A stretch of DNA of 40,107 nt from Microvirga soli (GTDB taxonomy: Bacteria > Pseudomonadota > Alphaproteobacteria > Rhizobiales > Beijerinckiaceae), in assembly GCF_016734765.1 (NCBI RefSeq), contig NZ_JAERQE010000039.1, positions 1-40,107 on the forward strand. Direction: 5' to 3'. Positions 17,934 through 25,821 of the stretch are shown piece by piece. Each line of letters starts with the position of its first letter. Within the stretch, counting starts at the first letter, position 1. The notes beneath the pieces were generated by a model. That model saw only the letters and a program-made list of their open reading frames with translations. It was not told the origin of the DNA and did not search any database. Position numbers and translations under genes: made by a program.

Positions 17934-19049
17934 CTAAGCTAGCGTCTCGTCGACCGGCGTATAGGGAAGCTGGTGGGCGTCCGCTACGGGCTTGCAGACA
18001 ATCTTGCCATCATGAACGTTGAGCCCGTCTCGCAGATGGGGATCGTCCCTCAGGGCCTGCCGCCATCCTTTGTCGGCGAGCGCCAGGGTGAAGGGCAGGG
18101 TGACGTTGTTGAGCGCAAACGTAGAGGTGCGCGCCACCGCGCCCGGCATATTGGTCACACAATAATGGACGACGTCGTCGACAACATAGGTCGGCTCGGA
18201 ATGGGTCGTAGGGCGCGATGTTTCAGAGCAGCCGCCCTGGTCAATGGCGATGTCGACGATGACGGAGCCAGACTTCATCGACCGCACCATCTCAGCGCTG
18301 ATCAGCTTCGGCGCGGCGGCACCTGGTACGAGCACGGCGCCGATGAGGAGATCCGCCTCCTTCGCCAAGTGGGCGATAGCATCGCGCGTAGAGAAGACGG
18401 TGCGAATCGAAGCGCCGAACTGCACGGCAAGGCGGCGCAGCACCTCAGCCGAGCGGTCGATAACGGTGACATTCGCGCCCATCCCGAGGGCGATTGTGGC
18501 TGCATGCGTTCCAGACACGCCCCCTCCCAAGATCACCACCTCGGCTCCTGGCACGCCCGGTACACCGCCAAGCAGGACGCCACGTCCGCCCTGAGCCTTC
18601 TCAAGGCAATACGCGCCGACCTGGGGCGCCAGCCGCCCGGCTACCTCGGACATGGGTGTAAGAAGCGGAAGTGCACCGGAAGGCGAGGTTGCCGTCTCAT
18701 AGGCGATGCAGGTTGCGCCGCTCTTCATCAGGTCCTCGGACTGTGCCAAGTCGGGCGCGAGATGAAGATAAGTGAAGAGCACCTGTCCCGGGCGCAGGCG
18801 GCGGCGCTCCTCGGCCAAGGGCTCCTTCACCTTCACGATCATTTCGGCCCGCTCGAAGATCTCGTCCGGTCCACCGAGGATGGTCGCCCCCGCCGCCTCG
18901 TACTCGCGGTCCGGGAGGCCCGCACCCAGGCCTGCCCCGCACTCGACCAGAACCTTGTGGCCGTGATGAACCAGTTCTGCCACGGAGGAGGGGACGAGGC
19001 CGACCCGGTATTCGTGGTTCTTGATCTCCTTGGGCACGCCGACGCGCAT
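17934..19049 (-). CDS. ald: Alanine dehydrogenase
   Basis: 371 residues from ATG 19049, the usual length. It reversibly converts L-alanine and NAD to pyruvate, ammonia and NADH. Key residues match the well-studied enzymes in place and number: Arg15 (HEYRVGL), Lys75 (IVKVKEPL) and His96 (TYLHLAPD). The NAD fold shows VVILGGGVSGTHAATIALGMGA followed by VTVIDRS, and Asp in VDIAIDQGGCSETSRPTTHS is present. The C-terminal NMPGAVARTSTFALNN is standard. No Lrp/AldR-type regulator gene is adjacent. A GTG at 19061 is a weaker start option. Monocistronic. Confidence 0.95.
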   Translation of the reverse strand: MRVGVPKEIKNHEYRVGLVPSSVAELVHHGHKVLVECGAGLGAGLPDREYEAAGATILGGPDEIFERAEMIVKVKEPLAEERRRLRPGQVLFTYLHLAPDLAQSEDLMKSGATCIAYETATSPSGALPLLTPMSEVAGRLAPQVGAYCLEKAQGGRGVLLGGVPGVPGAEVVILGGGVSGTHAATIALGMGANVTVIDRSAEVLRRLAVQFGASIRTVFSTRDAIAHLAKEADLLIGAVLVPGAAAPKLISAEMVRSMKSGSVIVDIAIDQGGCSETSRPTTHSEPTYVVDDVVHYCVTNMPGAVARTSTFALNNVTLPFTLALADKGWRQALRDDPHLRDGLNVHDGKIVCKPVADAHQLPYTPVDETLA

Positions 19050-19219
19050 GAGCCGTCTCACTGTTGCTGGTTTACGAGAATTCTTGCCTGCCTGCTTGTG
19101 TACGGGAGCAAAACGACAGATGTTGAGTTAGTCGATCCGCTCAAAAGCTTCCGACAGAATGAACATCATGGTGTCGATATGCTCGCGTTCAATGATTATA
19201 GGTCGTGATAGGGCGATAA

Positions 19220-19233
19220 TGTCATTTATGACA
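19220..19233. promoter_or_regulatory. Short palindrome upstream of ald
   Basis: TGTCATTTATGACA is a perfect 6-bp inverted repeat with a two-base spacer, about 170 bases before the ald start. It could bind a dimeric regulator such as an Lrp/AldR protein, but the distance is long and there is only one site. Confidence 0.3.
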
Positions 19234-19268
19234 CGGATCAGCAATCCGCGATTGAAGCATTCAAGAAT

Positions 19269-19410
19269 GGGATGTCACATTAATCGAGTATGGCTGGTGA
19301 ACTGACACTAAAGGCCAGTTTTTGCACAACCTAAGTCACTGGCTTTCTTAGGAAGGAAAATTCTTCCTTGACGAACACAGGGCAGAATTCCCGATTAATG
19401 TGACATTCCC
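19269..19410. repeat. 142-bp MITE-like element with terminal inverted repeats
   Basis: The left arm GGGATGTCACATTAATCG (19269-19286) and the right arm at 19392-19410 are reverse complements over 18 bases, with one extra base in the right arm. Between them are about 105 bases of non-coding, AT-richer DNA, with an inner hairpin AAGGAA...TTCCTT near 19350-19370. No target duplication is obvious. The size and ends fit a miniature inverted-repeat element or a solo remnant of a larger mobile element. Confidence 0.5.
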
Positions 19411-19471
19411 GTCGCCGTCACGTCCGTTCGCGTTCGAAACGAGTTGGCCGGACGAGCGGGCTTAAGGACGG

Positions 19472-19813
19472 TTAGGGACAGAGATAGCCGCGGTCGCCGT
19501 CCGAGACGCACCGTGCCCCGTTCGGGAGGATGATCCCGCCCGTCCCGTCAGGTCTCACGACCTCCCCGTTTGCTAACGTGAAACCGCCACCCGGCTCCGC
19601 AGCCACAGTCGTGCGGTCGGGCAAGGTGTATCTGCCGTCGCGGTAGGTCACGCGTCTCGTGTACGTGGGAGCGGATGTTGGTGCCCTGGAGGCAGACGGC
19701 ATCGCTTGCGTTGACCCCAGGTTCGCGGGCGGCGCGGGCGGCGCCTGCTGCTCGCCTGACGAGACACATGCTGACAGCGCAATGGAGATCAACATTATGG
19801 ACAGCAGGCGCAT
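19472..19813 (-). CDS. Small outer-membrane-type lipoprotein, unknown function
   Basis: 113 residues. A type II signal (MRLLSIMLISIALSAC) has a good lipobox LSAC, so Cys16 should be lipidated; the next residues VSS are not an inner-membrane retention signal. A Pro/Ala/Ser-rich spacer leads to a small domain of repeating Gly-Asp turns (GRYTLPDRTTVAAEPGGG, LANGEVVRPDGTGG, LPNGARCVSDGDRGYLC) with two Cys that could form a disulfide. GGAGGAG lies just before the ATG. I do not recognise the family. Apparently monocistronic. Confidence 0.8.
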   Translation of the reverse strand: MRLLSIMLISIALSACVSSGEQQAPPAPPANLGSTQAMPSASRAPTSAPTYTRRVTYRDGRYTLPDRTTVAAEPGGGFTLANGEVVRPDGTGGIILPNGARCVSDGDRGYLCP

Positions 19814-20521
19814 CGAACTCCTCCAGGGCAGGTGACCGGAGCTGACTACTGCCGGTGTCAGGTGATGACCATGGCTAAAGAGGGTTAGACCGGGGTTTTG
19901 GCTCGAAGGGCGGTCATGACCAGCGAACTTCTCTGACGCCCTCGGTCAGCCGCGACGAAGCTGATTGACAGCCTGTCGGTAATGGGTCGGCGCCAACCCC
20001 AACACATCCAAAGGGCCGCTGCTGGCACCGGGCGAACTTTATCTGGATTTCGGCTTTCGCGGTGTGAGCGGATCTTCATTCAATCCGCTCTACGTTACAC
20101 TTTGACCCTGAGGCAACGTTCAGGGTTACTTGCAGAACCAGATCAGCTCCAGCCGACAGTTCCTCTACATACCAAGCCCATCGTACATCAGCGGTTGCTT
20201 GCTCGTAGCGTCGGGCTCGTCAGAACCTAGTGCTGAAACCCACCTGACATACCCTCTGCGATAAGCCGTGCGCCGCGGGCTGAGAAAAATGAAGCGTGGC
20301 CACGTTCTCGCCCTATTCAGCTACCACAACCCTGACCGTAGAGTTTCGAAGTACCAGCTTCATCTCCTGAATTGCTGAAGTGTGTCGATCGTATTTGTGT
20401 GCATTTCAGCGTCTCCTTCTTATTACTCCAACCGATCTTATCTCTGCGTATCTCACCACATCACCCATCCTGATCTTCAGGCCTCGGCTCAAGAGGCTCG
20501 CTCACCTATGGGGCTCATCCT
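19814..20521. other. Intergenic stretch with a dispersed repeat
   Basis: About 700 bases between the lipoprotein and the alginate-lyase gene, which point away from each other, so both promoters should be here. It carries repeat C copy 2 at 20063-20107. Short open frames have no recognisable content. Confidence 0.5.
20063..20107. repeat. Dispersed repeat C, copy 2
   Basis: The core at 20084-20107 (TCCGCTCTACGTTACACTTT then GACC) matches 17789-17812 with two differences. Confidence 0.6.
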
Positions 20522-21826
20522 ATGTCTTTGAATGCTTCCACCGCGCCCAGCGGCAACTTCAACTTGTCCAATTGGAAGATCACCCTCCCAGTCGATCAGA
20601 GCGGCACCCTCAGTGGCACTGCCGTCGAGGTGCAGAACCTCAGCGGCTACAAGAACTCAAAGTACTTCTACACAGGTTCCGACGGTGCGATGGTCTTCTA
20701 TGCTCCCGTCGATGGAGCCACCACTAAGGGCTCCTCCTACGCCCGGTCTGAGCTGCGCGAGATGAACGCCTCTGAGAAGGCGGCTTGGGATCTGTCCAAA
20801 GGCGGGTTCATGGGGGCTACCCTTGAGGTCGACGCTGCGCCCAACCGCGATGGCGTCGGCGGCAGACTGGTCGTGGGCCAGATCCATGGTCAGGACGATG
20901 AGCTGGTGCGTCTCTACTGGGAGAACGGCACCGTCTACTTCGTCAACGATCAGGCGGGCGCCAGCAACTCCGAGACCAAGTTCACGCTCAAGGACAGCGG
21001 TGGGGCCACGCCGGACGTCTCGCTGAATGAGAAGTTCTCCTACACGATTAATGCTAAGGGCTCGACCCTCGAGGTCGATGTCTATGCTGACGGTAAGGTC
21101 TACGAGTCCAGCACCACGATCAACTCAGTCTGGCAGAGCGACACGTTCTACTTTAAGGCGGGTGCCTACCTTGGCGCGAATGAAAGCAACGGTTCTGGTG
21201 CGGGTCAGGCCTCGTTCTATGCCCTGGATGTCAACCACGATGGCAAGGTAATGACACCCTCCACCTCCTCTGATCCGGCGCCAGAGCCGATGCCAAGCGA
21301 ACCGGCGCCCGACCAGACGGATGAACCCACCCCGGCCCCAACACCGAAGCCTGATCCAGCCCAGTCCGACCTGCCAACTACTGCGAAGACCATCAACGGC
21401 GACAGCAATGGCAACAACCTGAGGGGCACGTCCGGGAGTGACCTGATCGACGGCAAGGGCGGCGGCGACACGATCTGGGCCAAGAACGGCAGCGACATAC
21501 TGAGCGGCGGCTCAGGCGAGGATGTCTTTGTTTTCGACACCAGGCCCGCCAGCACCAACATCGATACGATCCTGGACTTCACTCCTGAGGATGATACCAT
21601 CCGACTCAACGACTCTGTGTTCATGGTGCTGGAACAGGGCACGCTGTCGGCCGGCAACTTCGTGATTGGCGATGTGGCCAAGGACTTCGACGACTACGTC
21701 ATCTATAACGACAAGACAGGTGCTCTGTCCTACGATGCCGATGGGAAAGGCGCAGGCGCCGCGGTACAGTTTGGCGCCATCGACAATCTGGCGAAGCTCG
21801 CTGCAAGCCACTTCGTCGTGATCTAA
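20522..21826 (+). CDS. PL7-type polysaccharide (alginate) lyase with RTX C-terminus
   Basis: 434 residues. Residues about 10-245 form a PL7 (alginate lyase 2) jelly roll with the three diagnostic motifs: RSELRE at 75-80, QIH at 120-122 and YFKAGAY at 210-216. QIH rather than QVH is linked in the family to poly-guluronate or mixed activity. A Pro-rich linker (about 248-285) follows, then Ca-binding glycine repeats (GTSGSDLIDGKGGGDTIWAKNGSD, about 302-324) and a serralysin-C-like end. There is no N-terminal signal peptide, so type I secretion via the C-terminus is expected, but no type I transporter genes are in the window. Probably an extracellular enzyme cleaving alginate or a related uronate polymer by beta-elimination. 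Confidence 0.9.
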   Translation: MSLNASTAPSGNFNLSNWKITLPVDQSGTLSGTAVEVQNLSGYKNSKYFYTGSDGAMVFYAPVDGATTKGSSYARSELREMNASEKAAWDLSKGGFMGATLEVDAAPNRDGVGGRLVVGQIHGQDDELVRLYWENGTVYFVNDQAGASNSETKFTLKDSGGATPDVSLNEKFSYTINAKGSTLEVDVYADGKVYESSTTINSVWQSDTFYFKAGAYLGANESNGSGAGQASFYALDVNHDGKVMTPSTSSDPAPEPMPSEPAPDQTDEPTPAPTPKPDPAQSDLPTTAKTINGDSNGNNLRGTSGSDLIDGKGGGDTIWAKNGSDILSGGSGEDVFVFDTRPASTNIDTILDFTPEDDTIRLNDSVFMVLEQGTLSAGNFVIGDVAKDFDDYVIYNDKTGALSYDADGKGAGAAVQFGAIDNLAKLAASHFVVI

Positions 21827-21846
21827 GCACGAGCATGCTTCACGAA

Positions 21847-21870
21847 TGGCCTCAGTTCCCGCTGAGGCCA
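21847..21870. terminator. Hairpin between convergent genes
   Basis: TGGCCTCAG, loop TTCCCG, CTGAGGCCA: a perfect 9-bp stem 20 bases after the lyase stop and before the end of the opposing receiver gene. No clear T-run on either side, so it may work bidirectionally or with a factor. Confidence 0.5.
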
Positions 21871-21936
21871 CTTGTCCCTGACGCAGTGAACTCCCAGAAT
21901 TGGCCAATAGAGTGTTGAGATCGGTTGTCTTGCCTA

Positions 21937-22324
21937 TCAGCCGGGCTCTATGACTTCCTGAAGAGCCTTGATCAGGGGCGGCCGAGCGAAAGGGCTTGCG
22001 AAGGAAAGTAGTATTCGGCGCTAGATCGTTCGAACCCGGATCGACCTGGCCTGAGATCGCCAGCACTCCGACCTCGGCCCAGGCCTGCCGGACCAGGCGT
22101 GCGAACTCAAAACCATTCATAGATCCAGGCATGTTGACGTCCGTGACGACAACAGCAACATCAGTCCTGGACCGGAACAACTCGAACGCCTCGTCCGCAT
22201 CCTGTGCCTCGACCACCCAGAACTCGGCCTCACGCAAGATGTCGACCAGGGTCTGACGAACAAGGAACTCATCCTCAACGAGGAGAACCACGGGCTGGTT
22301 GAGGACTCGACGGGGCGGCTTCAT
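21937..22324 (-). pseudogene. Single-domain response regulator, frameshifted near its end
   Basis: Starts MKPPRRVLNQPVVLLVEDEF at ATG 22324. CheY-like receiver with acidic pocket Glu17-Asp18, phospho-acceptor Asp62 (VVTDVNMPG), Ser in LAISGQ and Lys in FLRKPF. After KPFRSA the frame shifts at a run of four G on the plus strand (21975-21978). Dropping one base restores the normal last helix LIKALQEVIEPG and TGA at 21937-21939. As written, the frame instead runs on for about 140 codons, antisense into the alginate-lyase gene, to 21512. Either an indel mutation or a sequence error. Only the last helix is affected, so phosphorylation may survive. Confidence 0.75.
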
Positions 22325-22711
22325 CCTGCGGCAACGAACCTTCGCCAGCACAGTTTCGACCAATGTGAAGGTCCCCGAGGCCAGCTTGTCTCATGCTACA
22401 TCTCCCGCCCGTTTAACATTGGGTTTGGAGTTGTCCATCCCGGCTCGAAGGTCGGATGTGGCACGGAGCTGAAGTATTCCTCATGTCCCCTTAGGGCGGG
22501 AAAACCGGACGTTCCTAAAGGTCAGGGAGTTTCCTTGGATGCCCCCTCCGGACCATCGGTGAGTGGGCCTGTGGCAGGATGGTGCGCAATGCCAGTGGCG
22601 ATGCAGCCCATAGCATCGCGTTTTTGAGAGTAGTGCGGCCTGTTTTCCTGCGCGTGCGAAGACGCACGCTTTGTGGTAAACTTGCGTTTCTCCCTAACGG
22701 AGGAGAGCGCA
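22325..22711. other. Intergenic region with dispersed repeat A
   Basis: Divergent spacer between the receiver gene and the cupin gene. Holds repeat A copy 2 (22459-22476) and, next to the cupin, a small hairpin GCGTGCGAAGACGCACGC at about 22651-22668. No supported gene. Confidence 0.5.
22459..22476. repeat. Dispersed repeat A, copy 2
   Basis: TGGCACGGAGCTGAAGTA, identical to 16361-16378. Confidence 0.7.
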
Positions 22712-23122
22712 ATGAAGAGCATCGTTCTCGTATGCGCCTTTGCGTGTGTTGCCTCGGCTGCCCAGGCGCAACAGCCAAGCCCTCAAACTCCTGGTCCCAA
22801 CTTCATTCTGAAGCAGATCGTGCCGACGCTTCCCACCAATGAGCAGCTTGAGGTCCGGGTGCGAACCGCCACTATTCAACCGGGCGCAGTAGGTCAGTGG
22901 CATACCCATCCCACGCCACCGATCGTCTACGTGGTGGAGGGCACGCTATCCGTGGATAGAAAGGATGGGGAAACGGTTCACACCGAGGCTGGACAGGCCG
23001 TGATCGAGCCGGTCAACACCATCATTCGCGGCACCAACAAGGGGGAAACGCCGGTGAAGCTAGTGATCTTTCAGGTTAGTCCTCCAGAGGTTCCCGAGTC
23101 TCATCCGGCTCCATCACAGTAG
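22712..23122 (+). CDS. Secreted cupin-domain protein
   Basis: 136 residues from ATG 22712, which follows GGAGGAG at good spacing. An upstream in-frame start at 22673 would place 13 residues before the signal peptide and is rejected. The signal peptide is MKSIVLVCAFACVASAAQAQ with cleavage after AQA. The mature protein is a single cupin_2 barrel: QPGAVGQWHTHPTPPIVYVVEG carries the two His and the Glu of a metal site, and GQAVIEPVNTIIRGTNKGETPVKL is the second motif. Such periplasmic cupins are often annotated without a known role. No partner gene is adjacent. Confidence 0.88.
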   Translation: MKSIVLVCAFACVASAAQAQQPSPQTPGPNFILKQIVPTLPTNEQLEVRVRTATIQPGAVGQWHTHPTPPIVYVVEGTLSVDRKDGETVHTEAGQAVIEPVNTIIRGTNKGETPVKLVIFQVSPPEVPESHPAPSQ

Positions 23123-23294
23123 CAAAGCGGCGATATGATCGGATGACGGGCGGGATACTCTCCCGCCCGGATCCATAAACACCGTTCCGCACGATTTTAC
23201 ATGCGAGCCGCGAATGTCCCGCTTGATCCCCAAGCTCGATGGCAGCGATCCTCATCGAATCGGACATTCCAAAAACGCAGGGAAGCTCAGTTCC

Positions 23295-23309
23295 TGACCC
23301 ACAGGCGAC
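23295..23309. repeat. Dispersed repeat B, copy 2
   Basis: TGACCCACAGGCGAC, identical to 16442-16456. About 80 bases before it the text GCGAATGTCCCGCTT resembles the same degenerate repeat type. Confidence 0.6.
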
Positions 23310-23484
23310 ATTCCGTGTCGGCTGCTTAAGCACTCGTCTTCCAGCCCAGCACCTGTTCTCGAAGTGCCGATAGGAGTGGAGTTCTCAAGCTGCTGTCACG
23401 TACCTTCTGCGGACGTAGCCGCAACTAAGTCCACTTCATGGCTAAACGGCTCTGTCTAAGCTCGACAATAAGCTGGGGTTAACC

Positions 23485-23827
23485 ATGGTCGCTCATGCCA
23501 CTGACATCGCCGTTCCTAAGGCATTTCTGACATACGAGGGTGTCACAATCTATCGCGCGTACCAGTTCGCTGATTCTTTCAGCTATTCACCCTCGTCCTA
23601 CATCTTTCCGACGTCCCCGAGAGGGGACGTACGCTTTAGACCCTTTCCGCTTCAATGTTCGTACTCTGACTGTCCCCGCTGTACCCGCCTACGAGGACAC
23701 GTTGCGTGCTGGTGAGCAAAGTGCCGTGGGTGCCGTGTTGGAGCAAGCCATTGATCGCGGCATGCTCACAACAGCGAATGCTAGTCCTGGGTCTCGGCTT
23801 GTACAGGTCCATAACCAAGCCAAGTGA
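23485..23827 (+). pseudogene. Small hypothetical protein, apparently frameshifted
   Basis: The first frame starts MVAHATDIAVPKAFLTYEGV and runs to about 23630 with plausible protein text (VTIYRAYQFADSFSYSPSSY, then IFPTSPRGD). A +1 shift near 23630-23640 continues as LDPFRFNVRTLTVPAVPAYE, then ALRAGEQ-like helix text and AIDRGMLTT. Together they read like small alphaproteobacterial proteins with the pattern VTIYxxY...FxxTxP...FDVRxL...AIxxGxL, recalled from memory and of unknown function. No strong binding site precedes the ATG. Low to moderate confidence; it may be a decayed gene. Confidence 0.4.
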
Positions 23828-24070
23828 TGGCAATATACCAGCCTCTCTTCACAAACGAGGCGGTAGCATCCGCACAGATGAATTGACATGCCTAACAGCA
23901 GATGACCAATGCCAGGCGATACCTCCCGAGGGGCCGGTCCAATTCACTGATTGACCCGCAGAGTTGACGTTCAACACTTGCTCGCCTGAGGGCTTCACAA
24001 GTCTGGTTACGATTGCCGATTGGTATGCATCGCATCTCATTGAGGTTCGGGAACGGCTAAAGATGACCGG
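23828..24070. other. Spacer before the GntR gene end
   Basis: Contains a loose third copy of repeat B at 23951-23972 (TTGACCCGCAGAGTTGACG). No gene or clear terminator seen. Confidence 0.4.
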
Positions 24071-24742
24071 TCACCGAAGCCCGAGAGCTCGGTTCCTCGC
24101 GCTGTTGATATGAGCTTCCATTGCTATGACAGCTTGCGAGGGATCGCGGGTTTCCATCGCATCGATTATGGCCATATGCTCCTGCATCACGGATGGGACC
24201 AAAGCCTCAGAGAGGAGCGTCTGCTCCTGTCGGATGAGGCGCACTTTGATCGAGTTGACCCGATAAGCATCGGCTATGATGGCGTTGCCGAGGGATGTGA
24301 TGATGGTCCAGTGCAAGTTCCAGTCGACCGCCTGGGCTCGCGCGACAAGGTCTGCCGTAACGCCTCCTCGATACTCGACCAGAATGCTCTCGTGGTCATG
24401 CCGAAGCTGAGCGAGCACCGCATCACCCACCGCAGCAGTAAAGATTGCCACTGCGGCACTTTCCATGAAGAGCCGGAACTGGAACGCGTCCCGGATCAAG
24501 CTTAAGTCTACATGAGCAACCTGCATGCCCCGCTGCGGGACTGTCTTGATGAGACCTTCGGACTCGAGCCGAGGCACGAGTTCCCGGATCGCTCCAAGTG
24601 ATAGACCAGTCAGCTCAACAAGCTGGCGTTGAGAGATGAATTGCCCAGGGCGGATGTCTCTCGCCAGGAGATGGTGCGTAAACCTGTCGTAGGCTTTCTC
24701 CCGAAGCTTGTGCCCAGCCCCGCCTGAATCAACCTCCTCCAT
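24071..24742 (-). CDS. GntR-family transcriptional regulator (FadR/FCD type)
   Basis: 223 residues from ATG 24742. The N-terminal winged helix reads KLREKAYDRFTHHLLARDIRPGQFISQRQLVELTGLSLGAIRELVPRLESEGLI, with VPQRGMQVAHVD as the wing. The C-terminal all-helical FCD-type domain (EHMAIIDAMETRDPSQAVIAMEAHINSARN) senses a small acid. It lies 10 bases after the DapA-family gene, with GAGG at proper spacing, so they are co-transcribed and probably autoregulated. FCD regulators commonly repress catabolic genes for sugar acids. The inverted repeat TCTGACA-N11-TGTCAGA upstream of the operon is the likely operator. Confidence 0.88.
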   Translation of the reverse strand: MEEVDSGGAGHKLREKAYDRFTHHLLARDIRPGQFISQRQLVELTGLSLGAIRELVPRLESEGLIKTVPQRGMQVAHVDLSLIRDAFQFRLFMESAAVAIFTAAVGDAVLAQLRHDHESILVEYRGGVTADLVARAQAVDWNLHWTIITSLGNAIIADAYRVNSIKVRLIRQEQTLLSEALVPSVMQEHMAIIDAMETRDPSQAVIAMEAHINSARNRALGLR

Positions 24743-24752
24743 GCTCGCCTCG

Positions 24753-25646
24753 TTAAGCCTCCATTTTCGGGAAGAGATGATCATAGAACGAGCCGAGCCG
24801 GTCGGCATCCGCAGCTGATACCCGGAGGAACGGTGACCTGACGTTCAGCCAGGCTGCATCCTCGGTTCGGTGAGCGACGAGGGCTTTCACCGCAGGCGTG
24901 ACCGGGTACTTCAGCACTTCATCGACAAGTCTATTGACTCGCTCATCCCCTTGTCCATCCATCGCCAACGGTCGGAGAGCCCCGGGACATACATTAGCGA
25001 GGCCGGAGATGGCTCCCTGGCCACCTCGTCGCACGCCTTCTGCAAGGTAGCGCTCATCGCCGATCAGGATTGCGAGGTCCTGGTGGCTGTCGAGGAGGCG
25101 CTGGGTGTATTCCCAGTCGCCTGACGAATCCTTCACGCCCATGACGATGCCAGGGAAGTGCTTCTTGAGCCGGCCGATCAGTTCAATCGAAAGCGAGATC
25201 TGCGTGACAGAGGGTATGTTATAGAGGATGACCCCGCGCGCAGCTGCACCCAGCTTCTCCAGAACAGAGGCAAACCAGGTGAAGAGCCCCTCATCGGTGA
25301 CACCTTTGAAATAGAAAGGTGGGGTTAGCAAGAGGCCACGGCAGCCGAAATCCGACGCCATACGCCCCTGCATGAGGGCTTCGTGCACCGACGTAGCAGC
25401 GACGCAATACACAAGGTCATGCCCATCGATACCGGCACTGGCGAGTGCTCCCAACACCTGCTCTCTACCTGCCATTTCAACCGAGGCACCTTCACCTGTT
25501 GTGCCAAACAATGTTATGCTGTTGCACCCATTGGAAAGACACCACTTCGCATGCTCCGCTATCCGGGAGAGATCAAGGACCTCGTCTGAACCGAAAGGTG
25601 TCGTCATTGCTACGGAAAGGCCAAAGCGATCGGCAGACACAGTCAC
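24753..25646 (-). CDS. Dihydrodipicolinate synthase-family aldolase/lyase
   Basis: 297 residues from GTG 25646, which follows AAGGAAG by six bases; an upstream GTG at 25676 is weaker. A class I TIM-barrel: GTTGEG at 48-53, Tyr142 in LYNIPSVT and Schiff-base Lys172 in MGVKDSSGD. The family includes lysine-pathway DapA, sialate lyase and 2-keto-3-deoxy-sugar-acid aldolases or dehydratases. Being paired with a GntR/FCD regulator and facing a TRAP operon, a catabolic 2-keto-3-deoxy acid or related role is far more likely than lysine synthesis. The exact substrate is not readable. Confidence 0.88.
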   Translation of the reverse strand: MTVSADRFGLSVAMTTPFGSDEVLDLSRIAEHAKWCLSNGCNSITLFGTTGEGASVEMAGREQVLGALASAGIDGHDLVYCVAATSVHEALMQGRMASDFGCRGLLLTPPFYFKGVTDEGLFTWFASVLEKLGAAARGVILYNIPSVTQISLSIELIGRLKKHFPGIVMGVKDSSGDWEYTQRLLDSHQDLAILIGDERYLAEGVRRGGQGAISGLANVCPGALRPLAMDGQGDERVNRLVDEVLKYPVTPAVKALVAHRTEDAAWLNVRSPFLRVSAADADRLGSFYDHLFPKMEA

Positions 25647-25702
25647 ATCAAGCTTCCTTAGTCCCAATCCAGGCACAAAATAGTACCTGGAACACTGATC
25701 TA

Positions 25703-25730
25703 ATGTCTGACATGTTAGTATGGTGTCAGA
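25703..25730. promoter_or_regulatory. Probable GntR operator in the aldolase/TRAP divergent promoter
   Basis: TCTGACA (25706-25712) and TGTCAGA (25724-25730) are perfect inverted half-sites 11 bases apart. The left half is itself inside ATGTCTGACAT, a perfect 11-bp palindrome (25703-25713). It lies between the diverging aldolase-GntR and dctPQM transcripts. A related motif lies at 33578-33623. Confidence 0.6.
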
Positions 25731-25821
25731 TATTTACAAGCAGGGGATTGCCAGTGCAGGATAGGTTTTAAGGGTGAGTTCGATAACGCCCTGGAGCATT
25801 TATAAATTCGGGAGGACAACG

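Noticed and set aside
17973..19208. 411-codon plus-strand open frame opposite alanine dehydrogenase
   Set aside because: Antisense shadow of ald, whose catalytic residues all match; the product has no recognisable motif.
24064..24073. TGACCGGTCA palindrome at the GntR stop codon
   Set aside because: Ten bases, within and just past a coding end, no promoter nearby; likely chance.
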